From Pseudarthrobacter sp. NIBRBAC000502770 (lineage in GTDB: Bacteria > Actinomycetota > Actinomycetes > Actinomycetales > Micrococcaceae), in the NCBI RefSeq assembly GCF_006517815.1, contig NZ_CP041198.1, positions 2,294,001 through 2,358,000 of the forward strand: a stretch of DNA of 64,000 nt. Direction: 5' to 3'. A program made the position numbers and the translations under genes. Below, one piece after another: positions 1 through 8,002 of this stretch. The notes beneath the pieces are model-generated. The model was not told the origin of the DNA, ran no database searches, and saw only the letters and a list, made by a program, of their open reading frames with translations. Position 1 is the first letter of the stretch, and every line of letters starts with the position of its first letter.

Positions 1-32
1 ATTGCTGCGTCCGCTGTGTGTAGCGTGGTGCC

Positions 33-1460
33 ATGACTTCTTCCGATGGCACATCCCTGGTCTGGCTGCGCGATGACCTGCGACTGGACGACAACCCTGC
101 AATGGCAGAGGCCGCCCGCCGGGGCGCACCACTGACGGTGGCCTACATCCTGGACGAGGAATCCGACGGCGTGCGGCCCCTTGGCGGGGCTGCGCGCTGG
201 TGGCTGCACCACTCCCTGGCCGCACTGGCCGCAGATCTTGAAAGCAAGGGATCCCGGCTGGTCCTCCGGCGTGGTCGGGCCGCGGACGTCATCAAGGACC
301 TTGCCGTCCGGACGCAGGCCAGCCACATCTTCTGGAACCGCCGCTACGGGCAACCCGAACGCACTGTCGACGCCGGGCTCAAGGACTGGGCGGCCGGGAA
401 CGGGATCGAGGCCGCCAGTTACCAGGCGAACCTCCTCTTCGAGCCCTGGACGGTGAAGACAGGGGCGGGCGGGCCCTACAAGGTCTATTCGCCCTTCTGG
501 CGGGCGTGCCTGGCATCCCAGGACATCCGTGACCCCCACGAGGCACCGGACGGGTTGCCTGGTCCTGCGCCTGCCGGGAAAGGCCTGCCGGGCAGCGAGA
601 CTCTCAGCAGCTGGGAGCTCCTGCCATCCAAACCCGATTGGAGCGCCGGACTTGCCGCCACGTGGATACCCGGCGAAAAAGGGGCCCTGGACCGGCTTGA
701 GGACTTCCTTGACGGTCCCATCGAGGAATACGGCACAGGCCGGAACCTGCCTGGAACCGAGGGCACCAGCCGGCTGTCACCGCATCTGCGCTTCGGTGAG
801 GTGAGCCCGTTCCGCGTGTGGCGGGAGATCCGGCGCCGTCATCCACGCAAGGTGCCCTCGGACGTAGGTACCTACCGGGCCGAACTGGGCTGGCGGGAGT
901 TCAACTGGCACCTGCTGTACCACAACCCCGACCTGGCCACCCGGAACTTCCGGCCCGCCTTCGACAACTTCCCGTGGGCCTCCCCCAACCGTCAGGAGCT
1001 CACCGCGTGGCAGCAGGGAAACACCGGCTACCCCCTGGTGGACGCCGGCATGCGGCAACTCTGGCAGACAGGTTGGATGCACAACCGGGTGAGGATGGCC
1101 GCCGCTTCATTCCTGGTCAAGAACCTGCTGACCGACTGGAGGATCGGGGAGGAATGGTTCTGGGACACCCTGGTTGACGCCGACGCTGCGAACAACCCCG
1201 CCAACTGGCAGTGGGTGGCGGGCTCGGGCGCGGACGCCTCACCGTACTACCGGATCTTCAACCCGGTGACCCAAAGCAAGAAGTTCGACGCCGACGGCCG
1301 CTACCTGCGGGCCTTCATCCCCGAACTCCGGGAACTCAAAGGCAAGGAAATCCACGAACCATGGGCAGCGGACACCGACGGCTACCCCCAGCCGCTCGTG
1401 GACCTGCCGGAATCCCGGGAGCGGGCCCTGGACGCCTACCAGACGATCAAGAACGCCTGA
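33..1460 (+). CDS. phr: Deoxyribodipyrimidine photolyase (cryptochrome/photolyase family)
   Basis: Light-dependent repair of cyclobutane pyrimidine dimers using FAD, acting on DNA in the cytoplasm. The 475-residue protein has the usual class I length. The N-terminal antenna domain opens with LVWLRDDLRLDDNPAM (residues 9-24). The C-terminal FAD-binding domain shows GTSRLSPHLRFGEVSP, GWREFNWHLLYHNPD and the highly conserved stretch MHNRVRM followed by WFWDTLVDADAANNPANWQW. The gene is complete and alone; it converges on a cytochrome b-like gene 16 bases away. A -10-like TAGCGT at 21-26 sits close to the ATG, so a very short leader is possible. The split between photolyase and cryptochrome is inferred from family resemblance; a repair role is the more likely one. 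Confidence 0.93.
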   Translation: MTSSDGTSLVWLRDDLRLDDNPAMAEAARRGAPLTVAYILDEESDGVRPLGGAARWWLHHSLAALAADLESKGSRLVLRRGRAADVIKDLAVRTQASHIFWNRRYGQPERTVDAGLKDWAAGNGIEAASYQANLLFEPWTVKTGAGGPYKVYSPFWRACLASQDIRDPHEAPDGLPGPAPAGKGLPGSETLSSWELLPSKPDWSAGLAATWIPGEKGALDRLEDFLDGPIEEYGTGRNLPGTEGTSRLSPHLRFGEVSPFRVWREIRRRHPRKVPSDVGTYRAELGWREFNWHLLYHNPDLATRNFRPAFDNFPWASPNRQELTAWQQGNTGYPLVDAGMRQLWQTGWMHNRVRMAAASFLVKNLLTDWRIGEEWFWDTLVDADAANNPANWQWVAGSGADASPYYRIFNPVTQSKKFDADGRYLRAFIPELRELKGKEIHEPWAADTDGYPQPLVDLPESRERALDAYQTIKNA

Positions 1461-1476
1461 CCGCGCCGGATCCGCG

Positions 1477-2409
1477 TCAGCGGCTGACTTTGCCCATCAG
1501 GGAGGCGATGGGCCGCAGGAAGATCGGCCGGGCCAGGAACCAGGCTGCCACCATGACCGCCACGGACGCGGCAAAGACCCAGAACCCGAACCAGCCGTCG
1601 TCGTCGCTCCCCCCGTACATGTGGTTCAGGTTCCGCAGCGCACCCGTGGCAAGCACCAGGAAGACGTGGACCACGATGAACGCCACAAAGTAGACCATCA
1701 CCGGGAAATGGACCGCGCGGGCCCACTCGATCGGGTAGGCCTTGTTCAGGGCCGGCGCCTTTTTGGGCCACGCCGACGACATCCGCAGCCCGGTGATGAA
1801 CGCCAGTGGCGCGGCGATGAAGACAGTGGCGAAGTACGTAAGGAGCTGCAGCGCGTTGTAGTTGATCCACCCGTCCTCGGTGGGCCAGTCCAGCGACGCG
1901 TACTGCAGCGCGGCGGACACGGCATTGGGGAAGACATCCCAGCTGGTGGGGACTATGCGCATCCACTGGCCGCTGGCGAAGAGCAGGACCGCGAACACGA
2001 GCCCATTAAGGATCCAGAGCGCATCCAGGGTCAGGTGAAACCAGAGCTCGAGGCTGATCTTGGTAGGAGCGTTCCTGGTACGGATCAGGCCCTTGTTGTT
2101 CCGGGTCCAGTGACCGCTGGGGCGCGTGGTGGTCCGCACCTGCCACCCGGTACGGATGATCAGGAGCAGGAAGAACGCGTTAAGGAAGTGCTGCCACGCC
2201 AGCCATGCCGGGAAGCCCACGGGCGCGTTGTCCGGCAGCTGGGACTGGCCCGGATAGTCTGCGAGGAAGGATGCCACGGCCGGCAGCCCCACGATCAGCC
2301 TGGCGACCAGGACCACCAAGACCAGTGCCACAAGGACGGCGGGAACCATCCAGTAAAGCCGGGACCGCTTACCCGTCGCGGAGCCGGGCTTCTTGGTGGG
2401 TGTGGCCAT
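1477..2409 (-). CDS. Cytochrome b/b6-like integral membrane protein
   Basis: A 310-residue membrane protein with about five hydrophobic helices, resembling the cytochrome b subunit of formate dehydrogenase or Ni/Fe hydrogenase-type enzymes. Candidate haem-ligand histidines lie in membrane segments: WQHFLN (about 72-77), ELWFHLTLDALW (about 120-131) and ARAVHFPVMVYFVAFIVVHV near residue 240. The N-terminus is Lys/Ser-rich and cytoplasmic, followed by a first transmembrane helix. No molybdopterin or iron-sulfur subunit lies next to it in the window, so the electron-transfer partner must be elsewhere; a sulfite-oxidase-like molybdoenzyme is a common partner for such proteins, which is inference. 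It is read leftward, downstream of the old tRNA terminator now interrupted by the insertion sequence. Confidence 0.75.
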   Translation of the reverse strand: MATPTKKPGSATGKRSRLYWMVPAVLVALVLVVLVARLIVGLPAVASFLADYPGQSQLPDNAPVGFPAWLAWQHFLNAFFLLLIIRTGWQVRTTTRPSGHWTRNNKGLIRTRNAPTKISLELWFHLTLDALWILNGLVFAVLLFASGQWMRIVPTSWDVFPNAVSAALQYASLDWPTEDGWINYNALQLLTYFATVFIAAPLAFITGLRMSSAWPKKAPALNKAYPIEWARAVHFPVMVYFVAFIVVHVFLVLATGALRNLNHMYGGSDDDGWFGFWVFAASVAVMVAAWFLARPIFLRPIASLMGKVSR

Positions 2410-2500
2410 CGAACAACATACCTCTCAGGAATGACTGGGGGCTGCCCGCAGATCGCGGACCCTTCGAAAGAGAATACTAGGAACTGGCCGCTTCCAAGGA

Positions 2501-2525
2501 AAAGGAAAGGCCCCGGCCGGCATAA
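2501..2525 (-). terminator. Distal half of the tRNA-fMet terminator, cut by the IS
   Basis: Bases 2507-2522 are a 16-base arm that is the perfect reverse complement of 4421-4436. Read on the minus strand the arm runs into a pyrimidine tail with TTTCC and TTTTCC. Bases 2523-2525 (TAA) are the left copy of the target duplication. Before insertion the arms were joined by a four-base loop, TAAC on the plus strand. Confidence 0.85.
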
Positions 2526-2550
2526 TGAACTGGTCCCCGAAAGTTGGACT
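2526..2550 (+). repeat. Left terminal inverted repeat of the IS
   Basis: Reads TGAACTGGTCCCCGAAAGTT then GGACT. It matches the right end except at its 8th and 15th bases. The adjacent 2523-2525 TAA is one copy of the target duplication. Confidence 0.88.
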
Positions 2551-2602
2551 CTTAAATGGCTGACGTTCTACTTTAGCGGTCAGCGATCGGCTTGGCTTTT
2601 TG

Positions 2603-2638
2603 AAGAAGGCTCCGTCCCACCAAGGACGGGGCCTTCTT
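2603..2638. terminator. Bidirectional terminator inside the IS left end
   Basis: Arms GAAGGCTCCGTCC and GGACGGGGCCTTC are separated by a short CACCAA-type loop, with TTCTTT on the plus side and TTCTTCAAAAAG on the minus side. On the minus strand it would stop transposase readthrough before it leaves the element towards the cytochrome b gene. Confidence 0.7.
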
Positions 2639-2750
2639 TGCGTGGAGATGGACCAACGGCCCCCATCGTCATCCGATGGAACGTCGTGGATCAGGTTTTT
2701 CAGTGGGACGTACGCCTGTCACTTGAGCGCAATCAGGGTTAGCCTGAGCC

Positions 2751-3002
2751 ATGGCTGGCGGCTATCAACCTCGGAGCAAACCTAGGCTAGTGCTGTGGAT
2801 CGCAAGCGGCATCCTTGTCGGCGTGGTAGCCGGGTTGACTATGGGCTGGCAACTTGCGCCCGCTTTTGTCCTCATCTATTTCGCTGTTGGCTGGGCTGCG
2901 AACCAAGGCCAGAAGCATAAGCGGGAGACAGACATCTACCGCGAGCAGTGGCTAAATAAGCGCAGGACCGGCAATGACGGATTGCAGTCGCCGCCTGAGT
3001 AA
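2751..3002 (+). CDS. Small two-helix membrane protein, IS passenger gene
   Basis: An 83-residue protein of unknown function. A basic start (GGYQPRSKPR) is followed by two hydrophobic helices at about 13-30 and 35-50, then a charged tail (QKHKRETDIYREQWLNKRR). It lies inside the IS boundaries, opposite in direction to the transposase, and its stop is only 11 bases from the orfB stop. Codon choice includes AGG, CTA and AAA/AAG mixtures less typical of the neighbours, suggesting separate ancestry. No clear Shine-Dalgarno precedes the ATG. I do not recognise the family; a role in transposition or host fitness is not shown by the sequence. Confidence 0.6.
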   Translation: MAGGYQPRSKPRLVLWIASGILVGVVAGLTMGWQLAPAFVLIYFAVGWAANQGQKHKRETDIYREQWLNKRRTGNDGLQSPPE

Positions 3003-3013
3003 CGGATGAGGGC

Positions 3014-3868
3014 CTAAGCCGCGAGGGCCGTCAAACGGTATTGAATCGGGCTCTGGCCGTTGAGCTTGGTTGAAATCCTCTTAGTGTTGTACCAGTAGAT
3101 GTATTCGTGCAGTGCTGCCGTTAGGACTTCAATGTTGAGGAAGCGGACACGGTGGAAGAGTTCTTCCTTGAGGTGTCCGAAGAAGTTTTCCATCACGGCG
3201 TTGTCGTAGCAGTTGGCCTTGCGGGACATTGATTGAACCGCGCCGGCGTTCGCCAAAAGGGTGCGCCACGATACGTGCTGATACTGGAAACCCTGGTCCG
3301 AATGCACGAGTGGCTGCTGCCCAGGCTCCAAGCATTCCAAGGCTGCGCGCAGGGAGTTGTTAGTTAGATCCAAGTTCGGCGATGTGCTGATGCTGTGGGA
3401 AATAATCTGGCGGTCGAAGAGGTCCATGACAGGCGAGAGGTAGAGCTTGCGGTCTCCGACACTGAACTCTGTCACGTCAGTGACCCACTTCTGGTTGGGT
3501 GCAGTGGCATCGAATTTCCTGTTCAGGAGGTTCGGCGCGATCATGCCTTGCTCGCCTTGGTAGGAGCTGTAGCGCTTCCTGCGCCGGACCTTGCAGAGCA
3601 GACCGAGTGCCCGCATCACCTTCAGCACGGTCTTTTTTGCAACGGTCCAGCCAAGGTTGAGCAGTTCTCTGTGAACGCGCCGGTGCCCGTAGCGCCCATG
3701 GTTTTTCTTAAAGATCTCCGCGATGGAAGACTTGAGCTCCCCTTGGGGGTCAGGGGCTTGAAGGCGCGCTTGGTGATAGAAAAACGTGGATCGGGGAAGG
3801 CCCGAGACCTGAAGAAGAATCGGCAGCGGGAAGTCAGCCTTGAGGGCGATGAGGGCCTGGACCTTCAC
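3014..3868 (-). CDS. IS3-family transposase OrfB (DDE integrase)
   Basis: Catalytic part of the transposase, 284 residues, of the rve integrase fold. The DDE triad is visible as D in VTDVTEF (about 130), D in VHSDQGFQY (about 194) and E in DNAVMENFFGHLKEEL (about 230). An HTH_21-like segment (AEIFKKNHGRYGHRRVHREL) precedes the core. The GTG start overlaps the orfA TGA as GTGA. An alternative route is -1 frameshifting near the AAAACAAAGG stretch at the end of orfA, the usual way IS3 elements make an OrfAB fusion; the sequence permits both. No internal stops, so it is likely functional. Confidence 0.93.
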   Translation of the reverse strand: MKVQALIALKADFPLPILLQVSGLPRSTFFYHQARLQAPDPQGELKSSIAEIFKKNHGRYGHRRVHRELLNLGWTVAKKTVLKVMRALGLLCKVRRRKRYSSYQGEQGMIAPNLLNRKFDATAPNQKWVTDVTEFSVGDRKLYLSPVMDLFDRQIISHSISTSPNLDLTNNSLRAALECLEPGQQPLVHSDQGFQYQHVSWRTLLANAGAVQSMSRKANCYDNAVMENFFGHLKEELFHRVRFLNIEVLTAALHEYIYWYNTKRISTKLNGQSPIQYRLTALAA

Positions 3869-4359
3869 CTTTGTTTTGGAGCCCTCAAGGCTCGCAATTT
3901 TCCCAGATACGCGACTTGGGCCCGCAGGCGTTCGTTCTCCCGCCGCAATTTTTCCAACTCGGATACCTCAGCCGGCGGTGGGGAGTCGGGCTTCCGGGGC
4001 CTGCCCTTGGGCTTGGGGCGTAAGGCGTCCACGCCTTCACGACGGTAGGTACGCACCCACGACTTGAGAAGCACGGCCGAAGATAAGCCGGCCTCTTCCG
4101 CCAAGGCCGGTGCAGTCTCACCAGCAAGGAACCGTTGCACCAAAGCGAGCTTGAATTCGAACGTGTATGACTGAGCAGGCTTGGTCACCAGCGCACCTTG
4201 GCCATGAATCCTCCACCGCCGATACAGCCTCTTAATAGGCCCACTAGACTCACGAGACACACCCAGCATGGTGGCTGTCGCCGTATATGCAAGGCCTTTC
4301 TCAAACCACGCTACAGCCGTCGCGCGCTGATCGGCCGACAAAGAACTACTTGAACGCAA
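3865..4359 (-). CDS. IS3-family transposase OrfA (helix-turn-helix)
   Basis: DNA-binding part of the transposase, 164 residues, with two HTH units as in IS150-group OrfA: one around residues 8-40 (ADQRATAVAWFEKGLAYTAT) and one around 68-110 (FKLALVQRFLAGETAPALAE). A basic linker (RPKPKGRPRKPDSPPP) is followed by a leucine-zipper-like end (SELEKLRRENERLRAQVAYL) that would mediate multimerisation. The start is TTG at 4357-4359, chosen because GGGGAG lies five bases upstream. That ribosome binding site is inside an inverted repeat. The stop overlaps the orfB start by four bases. Confidence 0.9.
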   Translation of the reverse strand: MRSSSSLSADQRATAVAWFEKGLAYTATATMLGVSRESSGPIKRLYRRWRIHGQGALVTKPAQSYTFEFKLALVQRFLAGETAPALAEEAGLSSAVLLKSWVRTYRREGVDALRPKPKGRPRKPDSPPPAEVSELEKLRRENERLRAQVAYLGKLRALRAPKQR

Positions 4360-4414
4360 AACTGCTCCCCGGAAGTCGAAACTGAATTTTCAGTCCAACT
4401 TCCGGGGAGCAGTT
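4360..4414 (-). promoter_or_regulatory. RBS-hiding hairpin upstream of orfA
   Basis: The 17 bases 4360-4376 are the exact reverse complement of 4398-4414, which lie within the right terminal repeat. In RNA entering from outside the element (minus strand) these would pair and bury the GGGGAG that serves the orfA TTG start. The region between can form a smaller ACTGA/TCAGT stem. Such hairpins are known in other insertion sequences to block translation from host readthrough; here it is inferred from sequence only. Confidence 0.6.
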
Positions 4415-4416
4415 CA
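4392..4416 (-). repeat. Right terminal inverted repeat of the IS
   Basis: On the minus strand it reads TGAACTGCTCCCCGGAAGTT then GGACT, matching the left end at 23 of 25 bases. TAA at 4417-4419 is the right target duplication. Confidence 0.88.
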
Positions 4417-4439
4417 TAACTGCCGGCCGGGGCCTTCAC
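4417..4439 (-). terminator. Proximal half of the tRNA-fMet terminator, cut by the IS
   Basis: Arm 4421-4436 starts a few bases after the 3' end of the tRNA gene and is the perfect complement of 2507-2522 on the far side of the insertion. With the pyrimidine tail now 1.9 kb away, transcription from the tRNA should run into the transposase genes. Confidence 0.82.
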
Positions 4440-4442
4440 AAG

Positions 4443-4516
4443 TTGCGGGGACAGGATTTGAACCTGTGACCTCTGGGTTATGAGCCCAGCGAGCTACCGA
4501 ACTGCTCCACCCCGCG
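4443..4516 (-). tRNA. Initiator tRNA-Met (anticodon CAT), copy 1
   Basis: A 74-base cloverleaf on the minus strand. It starts CGCGGGG and ends CCCCGCAA, giving the C1-A72 mismatch that marks an initiator. The anticodon stem carries GGG/CCC flanking CTCATAA, the second initiator signature. The T loop GTTCAAATC is normal. CCA is not encoded. Identical to copy 2 located 206 bases away. Its terminator is interrupted by the insertion sequence. Confidence 0.96.
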
Positions 4517-4604
4517 TCGCTTGATCAACACTACCCTACTTTGGCGGCGCCTCCGACCACAGGCCCGCCATCCACGTCCGGGAAATACCACTGCAGCGGG
4601 AAAG

Positions 4605-4643
4605 CAAAAGGCCCGGACGTTGTTTCCAATATCCGGGCCTTTC
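4605..4643 (-). terminator. Terminator after initiator tRNA copy 2
   Basis: Arms AAAGGCCCGGA (minus strand, 4642-4632) and TCCGGGCCTTT (4617-4607) with a 14-base loop, followed on the minus strand by TTTTGCTTT. It separates the two tRNA genes. Confidence 0.82.
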
Positions 4644-4648
4644 CTCAG

Positions 4649-4722
4649 TTGCGGGGACAGGATTTGAACCTGTGACCTCTGGGTTATGAGCCCAGCGAGC
4701 TACCGAACTGCTCCACCCCGCG
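4649..4722 (-). tRNA. Initiator tRNA-Met (anticodon CAT), copy 2
   Basis: Same 74-base sequence as copy 1, with C1-A72 mismatch and GGG/CCC anticodon stem. Five bases of 5' flank are also shared, which points to a local duplication. No encoded CCA. Confidence 0.96.
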
Positions 4723-4840
4723 TCGCAGAATCTACTTTACCGGGAGGTGAACCGCAGGCCAAATCGTGGCGGCGTGACGTCCAACACGCCGCCACGGCGC
4801 CCGGTCCTGCCGGACCGGATGCCGTGGGGCCGTCGTCGTA

Positions 4841-7840
4841 CTACTGCCCTGCCGACGGGGACGGCGACGCAGAAGGCGACCCGGAAGGCGAAGGAGCCGG
4901 GCTGGCCGCAGGAGCGGTGGCCGGGATCTTCGCCTCGGCATCCATCGCCTTCTTCAGCGCAGCCGAAACCTTCTTCTGCGCGTCGCCGTATGCGGCGAAG
5001 TCACCCGCAGCCAGCGCCGTCTGGCCTGCCTGGATAGCGGAGTTTGCCTCGTCCAACGCCGCCTTCAGCTGGGCCTTGGCATCCGCCTCCGCGGGGGTTG
5101 CAGGGGCAGACGGGCCGGCCGGTGTTTGGCCGTTGTTGGCGGAGTCTCCCGCGGCTGCTCCCGAATCACCGCCGAAAAGCTGCTTGAGGGCCGCGTCGAG
5201 GGTTGGCGCGAAGCCCACCTTGTCACCGAAGGCCACCAGCACGCGCTGCAAGGTGGGGTATGACGTCTCACCGGTCGACTTGAGGTAGACCGGCTGGACG
5301 TAGAGGATGCCGCCGCCCACCGGCAAGGTGAGCAGGTTGCCGTTCAGCACGTCGGACGCACCCTGCCGCAGCAGGTTGAGTGCCTGGGAGACGGTGGGGT
5401 CGGAGTTGAACTTGTTTTGCGCCTGTCCCGGACCGGGCACCTGTGTTTCCGGCGGGATCTGGAGCAGCCGCAGCTTTCCATAGCCGTCAGCCTTAACGCC
5501 GGCCTGGTTGCCGGCATCCGAATCCGCGGCGAGGAACCCGTACAGGACGTTGCGGGCATTGCCGTTCACGATCTGCGGGATGAAGGACGACGTCAGCTGG
5601 AATGCCGGCTTTTGCTGGTCCGGCATCTGCAGCGACATGTAGAACGGCGGCTGCTTGACGTCCGTCGACACGGTGGGGTCAGCCGGCGTGCTCCAGACGT
5701 CGTTGTTCTTGTAGAAGCTGGTGGGATCCGTGACGTGGTACTGCCCCAGGAGCTCCCGCTGGACCTTGAACAGGTCCTCCGGGTAGCGGACGTGGCTCAT
5801 CAGTGCGCCAGACATCTCCGAGTATGGCTTCAGCGATGAGGGGAAGACCTTCTGCCACGCCTTGAGGACCGGGTCCGTGTCGTCCCAGGCATAAAGGGTG
5901 ACCGAGCCGTCGTAGGCGTCCACGGTGGCCTTGACCGAGTTGCGGATGTAGTTCACCGTGCTGTTGGGCAGGGCCACGGCGCGGCCGGAGCTCGTCTGCG
6001 AATCGGCGGTGGCATCCGACAACTGCTTCTGCTGCGAGTAGGGGAAGTACTGGCTGGTGGTGTAGCCGTCCACGATCCACTTCACACGGCCGTCCACCAG
6101 CGCCGGGTAGGCGCCGCCGTCAACCGTCAGGTACGGGGCCACCTTCTGGACCCGCTCCCGGGGGCTGCGGTCGTAGAGGATCTGCGACTCCGGGTTCACG
6201 CCATCGGAGAGCAGCAGGTCCGAAGACTGGAACTTGATGGCGTAGAGGATCTTGTTGAAGAACGAGCCAACGTTCGGGCCGCCGTTGCCCTTGAACGTGT
6301 ATTGGGTCTCACCCTCCCCTTCCTTGCCGGAGGGGCGGTCCTGCTCGCGCGGCGTGGCGCCGTCGGGCGCGCCCACGATTGAATACTCAGGAGACGACTC
6401 ACCGAAGTAGATCCGCGGTTCGTAGGTGGTGTCGTTGCCCAGCACGCCGGTGGAGGGAATGCCGGACTGGAGGAATTCCGGCTTGCCGTCGACGGTGAAC
6501 TTGTTGCCCTTGGCCGCCACCACCCCGTAGCCGTGGGTGTACACCACGTGCTGGTTCAGCCAGCCCTGCTGGTTGGTGGCCACGTTGGCGGGGTTCAGTT
6601 CCCGCACCGCGATCACGGTGTCCTGGATCTTTCCGTCCACCTCGTAGCGGTCCACGTTCAGGGCCTTGGGGAACTGGTAGTACGGGCGGTACTGTTCCAG
6701 CTGCGCGAACGCGTCGGAAATCAGGTTCGGGTCCAGGAGCCGGATGTTGGCCGTGGTCTGCGCATCCGGCGCGAGGGCACCAGTGGTGGCGTTGTTGGTG
6801 GCGTCGTACCGGGTTTCCTGGATGGCGTCCAGGCCGTAGGCCTTGCGGGTGTTCTCGATGTTGCGCTGGATGTACTGGCTTTCCAGTGTCTGCTCAGAAG
6901 GCCGGACCTGGAACTGCTGGATCACCCACGGGTAGACACCGCCGGCCAGGATGGAGGTGATGATCAGCATGGCGGTACCGATCACCGGCAGGCGCCAGCG
7001 GCCAATAACGGCGGCAACGATAAAGAGGATGGCTACCAGGGCGGCCGCGACGGCGAGGATGGCCTTGGTGGGGATGACGGCGTTGACATCGGTGTAGAGG
7101 GCGCCGGCCCAGCGGCCGCCGTTGCTCTGCACGGACGAATAACGGTCCAGCCAGAAGTTGACGCCCAGGAGCACCAGGAACGCGGCTCCGGTAACAGCGA
7201 TGTGGATCTGGGCCGCGCGGCTGGTGAACACGCCGCGCTCCATCAGCCGGATGCTGCCGTAGAGGTAGTGGGTGAGGATGCCGGCGATGCCTGCGATCAC
7301 CACGACGCTGATCAGGAACCCTGTGACGAAGCCAAGGAAAGGCAGGGTCATCAGGTAGAAGCTGATGTCCATCTTGAACTGCGGATCGGTCTGCCCGAAG
7401 CCGACCTGGTTAAAGAAGAGCAGGACTTTCTGCCACTGGCTGGCGGCTGCGCTGCCCGCAAAGAGTCCGAAGAGGACCGGCAGGCCCACCATCACGATCC
7501 TGCGGACCGGCTCCAGCTGGGCCTGGTAGCGGTTGAGGTTGTCCCGGACCTCAGAGTCCGGGGCGTAGACGGGGCGGGCGTTGTAGGCGATGCGGATGGA
7601 GAAGAACACCGCCGCGAACATGATGGCGAAGCCGGCCACGAAGGTGGCGATCTTGGCGAGGTTTTCGGTGATGAAAACCTGGATGAAGCCCAGTTGCCGG
7701 TACCAGAGGACGTCGGTCCAGACGTTGGCGAAGAAAATGAAGCCCACTACCACCAGGGCGACGACGATGAGGGTGGGCGTCAGGGCTCCCCGTCGCGATG
7801 GGGGCCTTCCTGTGGACGTGGTGCTGGCGGGACGGGACAA
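4841..7840 (-). CDS. UPF0182 family integral membrane protein
   Basis: A large protein of about 999 residues, of a conserved actinobacterial family without an established role. The first 300 or so residues hold about seven transmembrane helices, starting after the [10 protein letters not shown] motif. The middle is a large extracytoplasmic region rich in Tyr and Asp. The C-terminus (last 100 residues) is Ala/Pro/Ser-rich and includes a short charged helical section ([20 protein letters not shown]). I chose the TTG at 7838-7840 because GAGG stands six bases upstream; the frame is open to 7936 and a start there adds 32 poorly conserved residues. The next gene is a PDZ protease, the same order as M. 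tuberculosis Rv3193c-Rv3194c. Confidence 0.9.
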   Translation of the reverse strand: MSRPASTTSTGRPPSRRGALTPTLIVVALVVVGFIFFANVWTDVLWYRQLGFIQVFITENLAKIATFVAGFAIMFAAVFFSIRIAYNARPVYAPDSEVRDNLNRYQAQLEPVRRIVMVGLPVLFGLFAGSAAASQWQKVLLFFNQVGFGQTDPQFKMDISFYLMTLPFLGFVTGFLISVVVIAGIAGILTHYLYGSIRLMERGVFTSRAAQIHIAVTGAAFLVLLGVNFWLDRYSSVQSNGGRWAGALYTDVNAVIPTKAILAVAAALVAILFIVAAVIGRWRLPVIGTAMLIITSILAGGVYPWVIQQFQVRPSEQTLESQYIQRNIENTRKAYGLDAIQETRYDATNNATTGALAPDAQTTANIRLLDPNLISDAFAQLEQYRPYYQFPKALNVDRYEVDGKIQDTVIAVRELNPANVATNQQGWLNQHVVYTHGYGVVAAKGNKFTVDGKPEFLQSGIPSTGVLGNDTTYEPRIYFGESSPEYSIVGAPDGATPREQDRPSGKEGEGETQYTFKGNGGPNVGSFFNKILYAIKFQSSDLLLSDGVNPESQILYDRSPRERVQKVAPYLTVDGGAYPALVDGRVKWIVDGYTTSQYFPYSQQKQLSDATADSQTSSGRAVALPNSTVNYIRNSVKATVDAYDGSVTLYAWDDTDPVLKAWQKVFPSSLKPYSEMSGALMSHVRYPEDLFKVQRELLGQYHVTDPTSFYKNNDVWSTPADPTVSTDVKQPPFYMSLQMPDQQKPAFQLTSSFIPQIVNGNARNVLYGFLAADSDAGNQAGVKADGYGKLRLLQIPPETQVPGPGQAQNKFNSDPTVSQALNLLRQGASDVLNGNLLTLPVGGGILYVQPVYLKSTGETSYPTLQRVLVAFGDKVGFAPTLDAALKQLFGGDSGAAAGDSANNGQTPAGPSAPATPAEADAKAQLKAALDEANSAIQAGQTALAAGDFAAYGDAQKKVSAALKKAMDAEAKIPATAPAASPAPSPSGSPSASPSPSAGQ

Positions 7841-8002
7841 ACTGGGTACCTCATAGCTGGTCGTCGAGACATTCGAAGCGTGCGAGCGACGTACGGTACC
7901 GGTCAAACTGCTGGTTTCGTCCGTCATCAGTGCCACGAGTGGCGGTAAAGCTTAGTTCCTGTCGAAACTGTTTGGGCCCAGTCTATGCATGGCGCAGGCG
8001 GC

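Larger units (their letters stand above)
2526..4416 (-). mobile_element. IS3-family insertion sequence (1,891 bp) with passenger gene
   Basis: Ends are defined by 25-base terminal inverted repeats matching at 23 of 25 positions (2526-2550 and 4392-4416), both starting TGAACTG. TAA directly flanks both sides (2523-2525 and 4417-4419), the 3-bp duplication typical of IS150-group elements. Inside lie orfA and orfB of an IS3-type transposase on the minus strand, a bidirectional terminator near the left end, and a plus-strand gene for a small membrane protein. Both transposase frames are open and the DDE residues are present, so the copy may be active. The extra 0.5 kb beyond orfB makes it longer than typical 1.2-1.5 kb relatives. 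Confidence 0.9.

Noticed and set aside
3003..3013. Left end of the insertion sequence directly after orfB
   Set aside because: No sequence resembling the right terminal repeat occurs there. A 23/25 match with a flanking TAA duplication and matching terminator halves occurs at 2526.
3865..3868. orfA/orfB split as a disabling frameshift of the transposase
   Set aside because: Two overlapping frames are the normal IS3-family arrangement; both frames are intact with HTH and DDE motifs.
6533..7948. A 471-codon plus-strand frame opposite the UPF0182 gene
   Set aside because: Shadow of the membrane-protein gene; Val/Asp/Gly/His-rich composition without domains.
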